Below, piece after piece: positions 12,026-22,744 of a stretch of 64,000 bases of DNA; the first letter of the stretch is position 1, and every line of letters begins with the position of its first letter. The translations under genes were made by a program, and so were the position numbers. The notes under the pieces are model-generated. The model did no database searches, was not told the DNA's origin, and saw only the letters and a program-made list of their open reading frames with translations. The stretch comes from Rhea pennata (Eukaryota > Chordata > Aves > Rheiformes > Rheidae). The DNA lies in assembly GCF_028389875.1 (NCBI RefSeq), contig NC_084665.1, forward strand, positions 97,073,435-97,137,434, given 5' to 3'.

Positions 12026-15000
12026 CTCTTAGCTAAGACTACTTATGAAGTAAAATATCATCTGGCCCGCTGCTGATCTTTTTAACCTCACTGTAATGCT
12101 ATGGGCTAATGGAGAGAGCATCACAGTCTCCTCTGATACAAGAATGGCAAAACTGTACCCTTCATTCGCTAAGCAACGGTTCGAAGTCACATTGCCCTTA
12201 TTGTTGGCCTGCAGTACTGGAGATTTTCCTCATGCCTGGCTTCACTTTGACTTGGTGGCTAAGGTTTCAGCTAATGATGCTATCAAACAATAGTGGAACA
12301 CGATTCAAAACAACCACTGGAAAAATCTTTACCCTGTTCCAAAGCTGCCAGGTTAGGACAAAAGAAGAGCTGTAATACTGTGAAGCAAACACAAGCACTG
12401 AAGCTATCGTGTCTATATCTGAATATACAGAGCTTCTGCATCTTTTGAGAACTGGCTATAGTCATTTCTTTTTTTTTTAGGTTTTCAGCCACAGCATTTC
12501 TCAGTAATTGCAAGTGACCTCTGTGTAGTACGTAGCATACTAACTATACCAGGACACTTTTTTTTCTGTCTTGTTCTAGGTGAACTCTGCTCACAGGAAA
12601 AATTAAAATGCGTATGTCATCAAACCTGCACTCAGATTGAGCACTGAATCCATACTGTTGGGCACCCTGAGTCCCAGTCATCCCAGTTAAGAGGCCTGGC
12701 CAGGTAGTGCTATACCTTCCATCTGCTCTGCAAGCCTGGATTTTCTTCTTGTAAAAAACAGATGGAAGATGAAGATGTGTGAAAAGATCAAGTTACCTTA
12801 TACATAAACACTAAAAGTTAAGGGGGGAGGGAGGAAGAGAATTACCGTTTTACAACTGAACTCTTATTTGGAGCTAGGGAAGATGGGACATCCCTGCTGA
12901 TAAAACCTATTGGCATAACACTTACTAAGGCTTAGAAAAAGAACAATTGCTTTTGTAATGTTCTTTCCTCAAATGGGAAAATTTAATATTACTGTTATTC
13001 CTGAATGTGCTAGAGCATGGATCTCTCATTATCCAGAACAGAATGAATGGGAAGCGTACATAGGACAAAACAAGCGTCAGCAGCTAGATAGCTGATGGAT
13101 GATGACTCCTCATTTGTTCCTAACAGTCTCAATGCTCTTGTATTCTTTCCCCAATCCGTGTTTGTTGTCCAGCTGTCATCACCTCTCTACAATTTAGATT
13201 ATAATTTTTTTTGGCTAGGGTCAAGTTTTTTATTATGTGTATTATCTAGTAGAATAGGACCACAGCAATATCTCAAATCAAATGGTGAGTTGACCAGGCT
13301 ACCAAAAGATAAGATCATGATGCCCAGTCAAATAAGTCCATGGGAGCACAACTGAGCCCTACATGTCTATTTTTCCTCAAAGCAGTCCACCAGGAGAGAA
13401 CGTCAATGGAAAAGTTAAGCCAACCTGAAACTATGTAGGGAAATGCCCCTCTGGCTGCATAGCCCCCACTCAAACAGAAGCACCAGTGCAGCCATTTGTG
13501 GGGGCATCTCATTGACTGGAGAATGGGGGGACCAGTAATGCTCAGCGCCAACCAGGAACTTGTGATCCTGCTTTTCTAGGGAAGGGAGGAGGAAATAAAG
13601 ATCAGTATTACATTAAATTATATTAATACATTGTATTAAAGACTACTGGGCCTGAGTGTTGCCGCAGCTGTGCCTAGAGAGCCTTTGGTTCAGCACTGGT
13701 TTGTGTCAGCTCAAAATATCGGCAGCACCAGACTGAGTTTTCTTGCAGAACAGCTTCAGTGCCAGAGCAATCTTAATTCAACTTGCAGATACTTTTATAA
13801 AGTGGACAGCACTGTTCAACCTGCAGTTGTACACCAGCAGGAACTACGTAGTCTTCTGCCCCACCTAGACTCTTAGCAGGGTTCAGCAATAAGATTCAGG
13901 AGTGGAGTAGATTTGACCAATTTCCCATTCAGACACTGGGTGATGAGTCCTCTAGGCATCTCTGTTTATGGCATTTATTGTGGTTAGTAAGTAAAATGAC
14001 CCTTGCAGTTGGCAGAGGTGATGCTCTGAACTTTCTTGTTAGGAACAGCAGCCTTCAAATCCTGAAGGACAGTGATCCTGTGTTTGGCACCAGGGAGGAT
14101 GGCAGTCTCCTTTCCTTATGTCCTCAGGTTAAAAGGTACGTCAGGCAAAACAGCATGTGCTTTAGTGACTTTTAAAAAATGTTTTGGTTAGAGTAAGGTA
14201 TTTGTGAAAATCTATTCAAAAAGGAACAATAAGTAAGTACATAAATTATTAATGTGAGATCTGTTGAACACATCTGCCTTTGAGCAGACCTGAAATTTGC
14301 TTCTAAGTCTCCAGAAGACAGTTGCACCATTCAGCCACGCTTACCAGTAGTAACAAGTATACATTATTGGGGTCAATACACTGTATCTAGTCATTTTGCT
14401 AGGAAACCTAGGTCTTTTTTGTTAGCATATACTTCCTTTTCTATGCTGTATGGAGTTAAATCATGATATCAATAACTACAGAGAGAGAAGTTGACTAGTA
14501 ATACTGGAGATACGATGTACATCGCTATGAGACACTAAATTGAATCTTATCAGTCCATATTTTGTTATAGTTGAAATCAGTGGCTTAAAAGTCACTTTTG
14601 ATAAAATTGTAAGATAACATTTTCTAAGCTGTTTTACTTTTACATTGTAGTCCAGAGCCCAAATAAAATGCAAGATAATATTCCAATTATTCTGATCATC
14701 TTTTTTGACGGTATACTAGACATAGTATACTGCTCCCTAATTGTAACTCATTGTGTGCAGGATAAAAGTACTGAATTGGACATCTGCTGCTGTTCTGTTT
14801 ATCAGCTATGCCACTTTAAAGAAGTGTCTGTTGTGCTTTCATAGAAAAAGCACTGTGTTCCAGCACTGAAGACAACAGCAGAGGGCAAAGATCTAACCCC
14901 ACTTGCCTGAATGTTGTGTATTCATCATACTACGTCTCCTGCAAAAGAGAAACCATCATTTAAATGCAAAAGAAAATACATTTTGGAAAGGAATGTTTTT

Positions 15001-16570
15001 GTGAATTACTATTTCAGTTAGGAATGAAATGACAGAATTGTCCAGTCTTGGTATTATTCATTAAGCTGGTTCATTATGGTTCTATCAATGGCCAACTCAC
15101 AACAGTTCCCCTCATGGTAAACATTATAAAACTAAGAGACTGGAGCTGTTCTAAAAGTTGGACTATGCAGAAAATCATTTTGTACCACTGAAATTTGTTG
15201 CTTGGAGGAGTGTTCTCTTTGTAACTTTTTAGTACAAATGTATGTAACAAAAGATGAAAAAATGATATATTTTAAGTTTATTTGCTTATAAACATAATGA
15301 TGATAAAAATTGTAATAGGAAAGCCATATAGACAAGCAGAAAGGAAGCAAAATAAAAACTTCGGTTAGGTTGGACTATATACTTCAGAATATTCAATAAA
15401 TGCTGAGTAAAATCTTTTCAAAAATGTTGAATAGTTACCTTAATGGAAAATAATTGTAAGTAGTAAGTTATGCTCATTTTTGGTGTAGGAAATATCAAAT
15501 AATATGAATTTCACCCAAAAACTTAGGCCATATAGACCATGCTATTTAGAAACAGAGCGTCAGCCAGTAAGTGTTGCTTGAAAGTATATTTGTTTCTGAC
15601 TGGGAACAGGTAGAGAAGAGGTGGAGACAGTCACAGCTGCAAGTGAAGGATGGAAAATGCAGGCCTGAGGGAAACTTGAGAAATCTTTCTTTTGGGTAGA
15701 AAATTGTGTAGAAGAAACTCTGGAATACTGAATAAATACTGAAGAAGGCATCTTCTTCTACAAGGAAACAGGACTTTGTCAATGACACTCCCAACTCTAT
15801 CCTCAACTTCATTTTTCTGATGGAAATAATCTGTGAGGCCATGAGTATTGGCTACCCACTTGGATCAAAAGGGGCAAAAATATATCACTGCTTTTGCCCT
15901 TAATGTTGTATTCTGTTTGTCTTTCATTACAAAGAAAAGAAAAGGACTGTGTTTTTTTCTTTTTCCCAACCTCCCACATAGCAGCTCTGCTGCAAATCAG
16001 ATGCCATGTAGGGTAGGTAAGTCTTATTTCCAACTGTGTTGTTTAATCTCTTCCTTCCCTTCTGTTCTGTTTCTCTTAACTATGCAATAAACCCCAGAGT
16101 TTATCTACCAATATGTGTGAATATATTAGGTCCACAACCTTGTTTGTATTTCTGATAACCTCTGGGGATAACATATATCAACACTTTTTCATCTCACTAT
16201 AGCAATGAAAGTGAGCAAAACACAGTTGTTACGTCTTTGGGCAAAGGATTTGATGAGGAAGTTCTCTTGGTAATTAAAAAAAAAAACCCAAACCCCAAAC
16301 CTTCCCACGGACTCTGAATGGCTTCCCTGGGCACCATTGGCTTACTGCATTTGTGAAAAAATGTTTCTAACAAAGTAGGTGCATTTTTTTTTCTAACTTA
16401 AAGAGCATTTAATTTGGTAGATACTAATAGCTTACCCTCATCGATATTACAGTAATAAACTGTGACTGAAAAAAAAATGAATACCCCCCCACACACACCT
16501 TAAATATATAATTGAACTTTATATATTTACCAAACTTTTTAAAGAGTAACATAGTAATATTCAGCAAGAT

Positions 16571-16604
16571 TTAGCTAACACAGTTTTCTGACTGTGTTAG
16601 CTAA
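16571..16604. repeat. Perfect 14-bp inverted repeat with 6-base loop
   Basis: Left arm TTAGCTAACACAGT (16571-16584), spacer TTTCTG (16585-16590), right arm ACTGTGTTAGCTAA (16591-16604). The arms are exact reverse complements. It lies about 1.75 kb upstream of the CpG island. It is too short for a standard pre-miRNA and has no recognised terminal-repeat family. Function unknown. Confidence 0.9.
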
Positions 16605-18160
16605 GCTGAGCACTCACTCAGACCAGTGACTGAGTTATGACATCAGCTGAGCCTGTCCTTGCTCTTAGCCCACAGCAAAAGTGAGATAAAATGCTAGTAT
16701 AAACCTCTTTCCCTTTGAAAATAGCTTATGAAATGTTCTTCTCACATTTGAAACAGTTTATGAGCAAGACCATGGTCAATTACCACTGCTCAGTCCGTGG
16801 GAGCTCACAAAACTGTTTTGAATTGCCTGTGTATCTGCTGTGGTAAGTGGACATCTTACTTGACCCATGTGTCAGGAACTTAGACATGGCTATTGCAGAA
16901 CAGATTTATGGAGTACAGATCTGAGTAAATTTTTGCGATTTGGCTGAGTCCTTATGTAACTACTCCATATATAAATATTTTATTTCATTGTTCATTTCAT
17001 ATCCTCTGGTATCCTCTCCAATTTGAATTGTGGGTTGTTGCGTGCGTGGTGTCCTTGGCAAGGTATTTGTACTACAATGGCATGACTAGGCTTTGTTCCT
17101 GGATTTGTGCCTAGCTGTGATAAAAATGCAAACCTTACAAAAAATAACACCTGAACTTCTGTGCTAAAACCCTCAAACACTAAGAAGGTACTGCATCTGT
17201 TCAGTTAGTTGGATCTCAATTAAGAAACACAAACATAGCAGTACCAAAGACAAAAAAATCTAAGCTAATGCTCTGTTTTGAAACATACAGGGGAGAATGT
17301 CTGCAACAGTATGTTCATATGGTAATACTCAGGTCTCAAGCTAAAAGCTGAGAAAGATGGACCTCTGTGCCTTGCATAAGACAAAACCTAAGTTTGGCCA
17401 TGTCTGTGTCTGTGAATTCTGAAACTGCCCACCTCCCCCCCCACAGTCACAAGACCCAGTGTGTGGCATATTAGCTGGAATTAGCCTATACTGTACTTAT
17501 GTCCATGGTCTGAGGCTCTGTATCAAGCCTCATCAAAGGGCATGAGTCGGGTAAAGAGATTCCTCGGAGCAGGCGAAGCCACCATGGCCAGGCTGGTAGC
17601 GTGCTCTTGCTGCTGGCATCCAACCTCAGCAGGAAGCAACCACAGGCTGGTGGTCTGCCATCAGTAGCCACTAAGGATTTAGAACAGATTTATAAGGAAA
17701 ATATAAACATGTTGAAGTAAGCGTAAAACACGATAAAATGCAACACGGCTTTGACGCAAGACAACCCTTGCTAAGCAAACCCAGTGTTAGCCTGAGAAAA
17801 TGAAGCTCCATGAGGAAGAGACTGCAGCAGACCTAATGTAACCAGGCTTCTACTGCTACTTCATGGAAAGCTACTGCAGGGACGCAGAACTGCGTAAGGT
17901 GCCCTAGGGCGAGTAAGAAACTGGCCGAAGCGCAGCAGCTTAGAGGGAATGTCCCCTGGCAGAAGGAAGTCAGCAGGAGCTCCGCACGGACACACATCGT
18001 GCTTTAACATTTCCACCAATGGACTTGGCACAAAATGAAGGAGCATACTGGTGAGATCTCCAGGTGAATGCATTGGGAGTGTCGGGAGAAAAAAGGGATC
18101 AGGAGAGCCTAGAAGAAAGATTAGCCTGACCTCGAGGACCGGAATACCACAAATTCAAGC

Positions 18161-18179
18161 TAAAATAAAATAAAATAAA
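18161..18179. repeat. (TAAAA)n microsatellite
   Basis: Almost four TAAAA units, just before the base composition shifts toward the CpG island. Confidence 0.85.
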
Positions 18180-18294
18180 GTTATGCACACTGAGGTTAAG
18201 TAACAGAATCACCCAGTCTGACCAGCGCTTCCTGGGAAAGCCTGCATGGGGCACAGCTGTGGACCAAGGGACCTTTTCACTCCCTTATCCTCCT

Positions 18295-18321
18295 AAAAAA
18301 AAAATAAAAATAAAAATAAAT
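18295..18321. repeat. A9 / (TAAAAA)n tract at the CpG-island edge
   Basis: A run of A followed by TAAAAA units, ending within about 20 bases of the GC-rich, CpG-dense island. It marks a very sharp boundary, from almost pure A/T to more than about 75 percent G+C by eye. Confidence 0.85.
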
Positions 18322-18555
18322 TATGGGAAGCGGCGTTGGGCGTGCGAGGCTCGAGGCGAGCACTGTAACTGCGCGTCCGCACACACGCGGCCCCACCGGC
18401 AGCCCCAGCTCTCCACTGCCCCTCCAGCGCCGCGCTCAGCTGCTGCGGGCCGCCCCGCGCCCGTCGCGCCGAGCCGGACCAGGCCGGGCCGCTGCCGGCC
18501 GCCGCCGCCGCGCAGAGGGCGAGCGGTGGGCAGCAGGGGGCGGGCCCGCCGCGCC

Positions 18556-18636
18556 ATTGGCTCGCGCGGTGGGAGGTGCCGCGCGGCGCCGCGCTTCCAT
18601 TGGCCGGGGCTGCCCCTTTCCCCCTGAGCTAATTGG
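18556..18636 (-). promoter_or_regulatory. Three NF-Y (CCAAT) boxes in one orientation
   Basis: ATTGG occurs at 18556-18560 (in GCCATTGGCTC), 18599-18603 (in TCCATTGGCCG) and 18632-18636 (in CTAATTGGCGG). All three are inverted CCAAT boxes with good NF-Y flanks, spaced 43 and 33 bases apart. Arrays of this kind usually sit within about 100 bases upstream of transcription start. They therefore place the start at roughly 18650-18750 on the + strand, although NF-Y sites alone do not set direction. Confidence 0.7.
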
Positions 18637-18667
18637 CGGAGCGGGGACAGAATCCCCTTCGGTTCCT

Positions 18668-18702
18668 GGGGGGCGGGGCCGGGCTGGGCCGCGGGGCGGG
18701 GG
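18668..18702 (+). promoter_or_regulatory. GC-box cluster and G-quadruplex-type run
   Basis: Six G runs of 3-6 bases (18668-73, 18675-78, 18681-83, 18686-88, 18693-96, 18698-702) are separated by loops of 1-4 bases. They fit the G3+N1-7 quadruplex pattern and also contain several Sp/KLF GC boxes. The cluster lies 32 bases past the last NF-Y box, near the expected transcription start. Confidence 0.65.
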
Positions 18703-18788
18703 CGGCCGGTCACCTGCGGCTGGTGCGGCTGGTGCGGCTCGGCGGCGCCCCGGCCCCGCCCCGGCCCCGCCCCGCCCCGCCGGGGGGC

Positions 18789-18808
18789 GCCGCCGCCGCC
18801 GCCGCCGC
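18789..18808 (+). repeat. (CCG)n trinucleotide repeat in the putative exon 1
   Basis: About six to seven CGC/CCG units in a row inside the CpG island. Short pure CCG runs in 5' exons are common and can vary in length. Confidence 0.85.
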
Positions 18809-18909
18809 GGGCCGCAGCTGCCGGGCGAAACGGCCGGCGAGACCCGGAGAAACAAAGAACATGGCGAGGGCGGGGAGGAGCCTGCGCTGGCGGCGGCGCC
18901 GCGCCCCCG

Positions 18910-18945
18910 CCCCGGCCCCGGCCCCGGCCCCGGCCGCGGCCGCGG
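18910..18945 (+). repeat. Hexanucleotide repeat (CCCCGG)4 plus (CCGCGG)2
   Basis: Four exact CCCCGG units (18910-18933) followed by two CCGCGG units (18934-18945). On the other strand this is a GGGGCC-type repeat. It lies in the putative first exon, 50 bases after the strong-context ATG, where it would encode Ala-Pro if translated. Confidence 0.85.
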
Positions 18946-20257
18946 CCCCTCCTCCGCCGCCGGGAAGGGCGCTCCGCGGGAGGACAATGCCCGGCGGCGG
19001 CGACCCGCGGGCGGCGGCGCCCTGGGGGGCGGCGCGGCCCCCTCCCCGCGGGAGGCCGGCGGCGCGGGGCCGGCGGCGGCGGCCCGGCGGGAAGTTTTCT
19101 CCGCGCTCGGGAAGTTTGTCTCGGCTCCGCGGCGGCGCCCGGCCCAGGTAAGGGGCGGCGGGGGCCGGCGAGCGGCGGCCGCGGGCAGCGCGCAGGTGCA
19201 GCGGCAGGTAGCGCCGCGCCCCGGCCCAGCTCGGCTCGGCTTGGCCCGGCCCGGGGGAGTCCCGGGCCGGGAGCGGGGCGGCGGCGGGCACCTGCGGAGG
19301 AGGCCGGAACTGCTGCTGCAGGAGGGGAAACTCCGGGGGCCGCTGCCGGGCGCCCCCGGCCCGAGGGCGGCGAGCGGCCGCCCCTGCGGGCCGGGTGCCG
19401 GCAAGCGAGTTTCCGAACATCTTTAGGCGTGAGAAGCGGCGTGGCTGGTCCGGCCAAAGCCGTCGCTGATGTCTTCGTGGTTAGTCTGAGTTCTGCTGCA
19501 GGGTTGGCAAACGCTCTTCTCCTCTTTCTTCCCCCAAGACTCGCATCCAAGTAGCTAAATCGCATATGAAAAACACGCTCGCTCTCGCACGCGCTCTCTC
19601 TCCCCACACTTTTTTTTTGGTAGTAAGTTATTATTTACTTGTAAAAGGAGCAAATGTTGCTTCTCTTTTCCCTCGCATCCTGAGCATTTAAAATAAATTT
19701 GGTGGGAGAGGGAGAAGAGTCTCCGTGTACTTGATTAAAAACAACTAATAAAAGACAGCTTAGTGATACTAAAGACAAGAGTGTAAATAGTTGTTATTTT
19801 TTTTAAAGAGATTAATTAGTTATCTTCATGTTTCACACACCTTACATTTTGTGTAGACTTTAACGTAGAAGTGGCATAACTGTTTAACGTTGACCGAACT
19901 TAAGAAGAATATCTCTTTAAAATGTGTTGACATTTAATTGACCTTTGAAAGTTCATTCTGTTAATCATACGCAAAGCGCTAACGCTATGCTTGACTGATC
20001 TGGTGTTCTTACATTCAGTCGTGCTCAGCATATAAATTCTGCGGCATAATTGCCACTTATTGAGCAAGAAGAGTTTCTTTTCTCCTCTGAAAATGAGAAA
20101 GTTTTCCCTTGCCTCTGGCTGGGTACTACTTGTAGAGTTTTGAATCAAAACGCTTTCCTGTCATTAGTTGTTGTGAAGGGTGTGGCCTGTAGTTAGACAA
20201 GAAATTCCATTACTGAAACTGTGTTTTTCTCCTTCCTGAGGCCTCAAACAGGGCAAG

Positions 20258-20274
20258 GTAACCTTGAAGGTTAC
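20258..20274. repeat. 17-base near-palindrome GTAACCTT-G-AAGGTTAC
   Basis: The arms 20258-20265 and 20267-20274 are exact reverse complements around a single G. The half-site AGGTTA is close to the AGGTCA core bound by nuclear receptors, so a regulatory site in early intron 1 is conceivable. Sequence alone cannot establish this. Confidence 0.5.
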
Positions 20275-21924
20275 TTTTGTGTCTAGTGTGAATCAAAACA
20301 CCATGGTTTGCTTTTTTTGTTGTTTTTTTTTCTCTAGCGCTTCTGAATTCAGCTGCTTCACTGTAGAAGCCCGAGTTTTAAAAGGTTGATTGCAGAAGAT
20401 AACAAAAAAACCCCAAAACAACCAACCTCCTAAAACTTGCCTCTGGAAATGAAAGGTGTAATACACATGTTAAAATATGTACTCCTTGCATTATGGCCAT
20501 TGCCCGTAGCTTTGGTCTAACCAAAGCATACACAGTTATTCAAATTAGAAACCTTATGTATGAAGTTGCTACTGAAAGATGTGAGTAAGAATTCATTTCT
20601 GTTATGTTTGCATTCCAAAGGGTAGGTTTTCAGGTGCAGTTAGTACCTCCAGCAGTATTTTTGATATTTTGAGACTCTGTGCTGTATGTTGAATGTATAA
20701 GTCCATTCTATTTCTTTGTGAAAAGCGAGTAAAATACTACATGTTAATTTAAGTATAATGTCTGTGATTCCTGCTAGTCTGTTAGCTCTTTGTTATTACC
20801 ATTTAAAAACTAATAGCTCTTACTCTTAACTGTAAATCAATTTATAAAATCAGAGCTCTAACAGTGCTGCTGCCTTAGTCCTAAACTATTTTCTCAGTGC
20901 TAAATTTGAAACTGGAATCCCCTTCCCTAACTGTGAAATCAGATGTGATGTTCAAGCTGCATATGCCATTAAAAATTCTGATACTACATACAGTTAGGAG
21001 CTATTAAGTCCTGGTGGGTCTGCGTGTGTGGGTCTGTGTTTCTTCTTGGGAGCTTTTTCATGGATGCTGTGTCTACCAACATGCAAATACTTTGAATACT
21101 AAAGAGAGATCTTGTCGTAATAGAGTTTTTTTTTTTTTGTTTTAGTATGATGAATAAAGCGTTGCATGCGATAATTTCACTGCATCTTTAGAAAGCTGAG
21201 TCAAAATAAATATAGCAGCATGTCTCTACTTTGTGTACAGTTGACAGAAGAAGATGGCAAAAAACCCAAGTAGTTTACAGGCTTCAGTGTGCAGATGCCT
21301 GATTTCCAGGTGGTCTGATGCCCAGTAGCCCATAGTTAGGCACCTGCTACAACTATATGATATATAGGGAAAGGTTAAAAAATGGCCAACTCTGAAATCA
21401 TTGAATAGAAGACCTAAACTGACCAGCAGGAAATGCTGAGAGATGTGACCTGCAGGTCAGCTTTCACAGAGGTTTAGGTCTTTGATCTTCACTGGATGAA
21501 GGTGTTTATGCATTCATGTTATTTGCAATTGCAAATACTTTCCTAGAATTAGAGGCCTAAGGAGGCATTTCCCATAAAAAAACACACACACACATAGATC
21601 TATTCAATGAAAGCCAGAAGTTTACAGCCTAGTCCACTTAAACCAAAGTTCCTTTTTAAAGTCATCTTCCTGATTTAGAGGAGCAATTTGAAGTTGTTGA
21701 TAGCAGGAATTCCTGGGATGAGCCTCTCCTGTTGAAATTGCTGGGCAAAGCATAGGATCACCTGAAGGGTATAGGCGGTCATCTAGGGTAAGGAAGAGTC
21801 AAACTCTAGCTCATAGTTGGAGATTAAAAAAAAAAAAAAAGTGGGAATTTAAACCTGAACATCTCACATCCTAGTTTTGAGGTATGGGACAAAAAGGTTT
21901 CCTACGCTGCCACTACATCTCTCC

Positions 21925-21950
21925 AAGTCCTGACAATGAAGTCAGGACTT
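21925..21950. repeat. Perfect 10-bp inverted repeat with 6-base loop
   Basis: AAGTCCTGAC (21925-21934), AATGAA, GTCAGGACTT (21941-21950). A small exact hairpin in the putative first intron; no function assigned. Confidence 0.85.
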
Positions 21951-22744
21951 TGAAGTTGCACTTTGAAAAGTACTCTGCATTTCAGCAGTTGTGGGGGTCA
22001 GAGAAAGGATTTGAGAACCTCATGGAGGTTTGGATGTGAATTACTGATTCAAGCAGTTGTTGTGAAGACTTCAATGTTTATACACACACCCACTGGCAGA
22101 AATCTATGTGCTTTGAGAGCAGTAGGCACCTACAAGGTTATATAGCAGCTGAACAGGGACATTTTATTTCTATCTAAAACTCTGTCAGGCACCTAAACCC
22201 TTGAAGGCTGAGAGGGGGAGACTTATGAAGGTGACGGTTGATGTTCTTTGTATCTGCGTTCCTAGATTATTCTGAGGATGATAATGTGAAGTCATTCGCT
22301 GGAGATTATTGCATTGCATGAAAGGAATGTAGCATCAGGCCATAAATTAATAGAAATAGGGAAAGCTCATTCTCAATTTCTTCTTATTAATCCATCAGCC
22401 TGCCTTATAAGCCTTTGCACTGGGAACTTGTACTGAATAAATGTAGCTTTTATAATAAAGGATCCTGCCACAGCAAGTATATTTTGCGAAGATCAAGAGC
22501 AAAGAAGGGTTCCCTCCAGTCTTTTTAGTGTAGGTGTGCATAAAGCAAGTTTTACATCATTTTCTAAGACTACTTTTGCTTGTGAGATTTCATGTTGAGT
22601 AAAACAGGAAGATTGTGTGGTTCTGATTAGTGTTGGTCCAGATGCATTTCCTCTTTAACCCCCTGAAATTTAAAAGCTGCATGAGTTAAGAGTGCAAGCA
22701 TAGGTAGATTTAGTTGTATTTTAATGTACTCAGTGGTCAAGGTG

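Larger units (their letters stand above)
1..18300. other. Intergenic DNA upstream of the CpG-island promoter; no gene recognised
   Basis: This AT-rich stretch has only short open frames (under about 110 codons), none with a recognisable protein family, chain of splice sites or codon bias. It holds simple tracts and old repeat fragments that are listed separately. From memory, the DNA upstream of the human miR-30a host promoter is also gene-poor for several hundred kilobases, which fits. Distal enhancers could lie here, but nothing in the bare sequence identifies one. Confidence 0.6.
18700..19147 (+). ncRNA. Putative first exon of the pri-miR-30a/30c-2 host RNA
   Basis: The exon is defined at its right end by CCCAG|GTAAGG (exon end 19147, intron from 19148), a near-perfect vertebrate donor. 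The left end is only estimated from the NF-Y and GC boxes. The exon is extremely GC-rich. An ATG at 18861 has a strong context (A at -3, G at +4) and an open frame of 95 codons plus two bases up to the donor; a second in-frame ATG is at 18987. The predicted peptide is low-complexity (Arg runs, Ala-Pro repeats, Gly/Arg-rich tail) and I recognise no protein in it. Human LINC00472 is annotated as non-coding. I therefore call a non-coding exon, with a small coding or upstream ORF as the alternative. Confidence 0.55.
18325..19450 (+). promoter_or_regulatory. CpG-island promoter of the putative miR-30a/miR-30c-2 host transcript
   Basis: About 1.1 kb of very GC-rich, CpG-dense DNA in an otherwise AT-rich window, and the only such island here. 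It contains three ATTGG (inverted CCAAT) boxes at 18556, 18599 and 18632, many GC boxes (GGGGCGGGG type at about 18670-18705 and C-strand copies at 18745-18780) and no TATA box. This is the architecture of a dispersed, broadly used vertebrate promoter. It lies 11 kb upstream of the miR-30a hairpin on the same strand and is followed by a consensus splice donor at 19148. From memory, the human LINC00472 promoter is likewise a CpG island upstream of MIR30A. Transcription in the opposite direction from the same island is possible but not supported by a recognisable exon. Confidence 0.8.

Noticed and set aside
18861..19147. Protein-coding exon 1 starting at the strong-context ATG
   Set aside because: The context and splice donor are good, but the 95-codon peptide is low-complexity and unrecognised, no downstream coding exon joins it convincingly, and the human counterpart transcript is annotated non-coding. 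Kept only as an alternative.
18321..19607. Overlapping open frames of 170-430 codons on both strands
   Set aside because: They coincide with the CpG island, occur in several frames at once, and are built of Arg/Pro/Gly/Ala low complexity. GC richness removes stop codons; no frame resembles a known protein.
20318..20400. T-rich tract ending CTCTAG as acceptor of an alternative 5' exon
   Set aside because: No consensus donor downstream and no second line of support.
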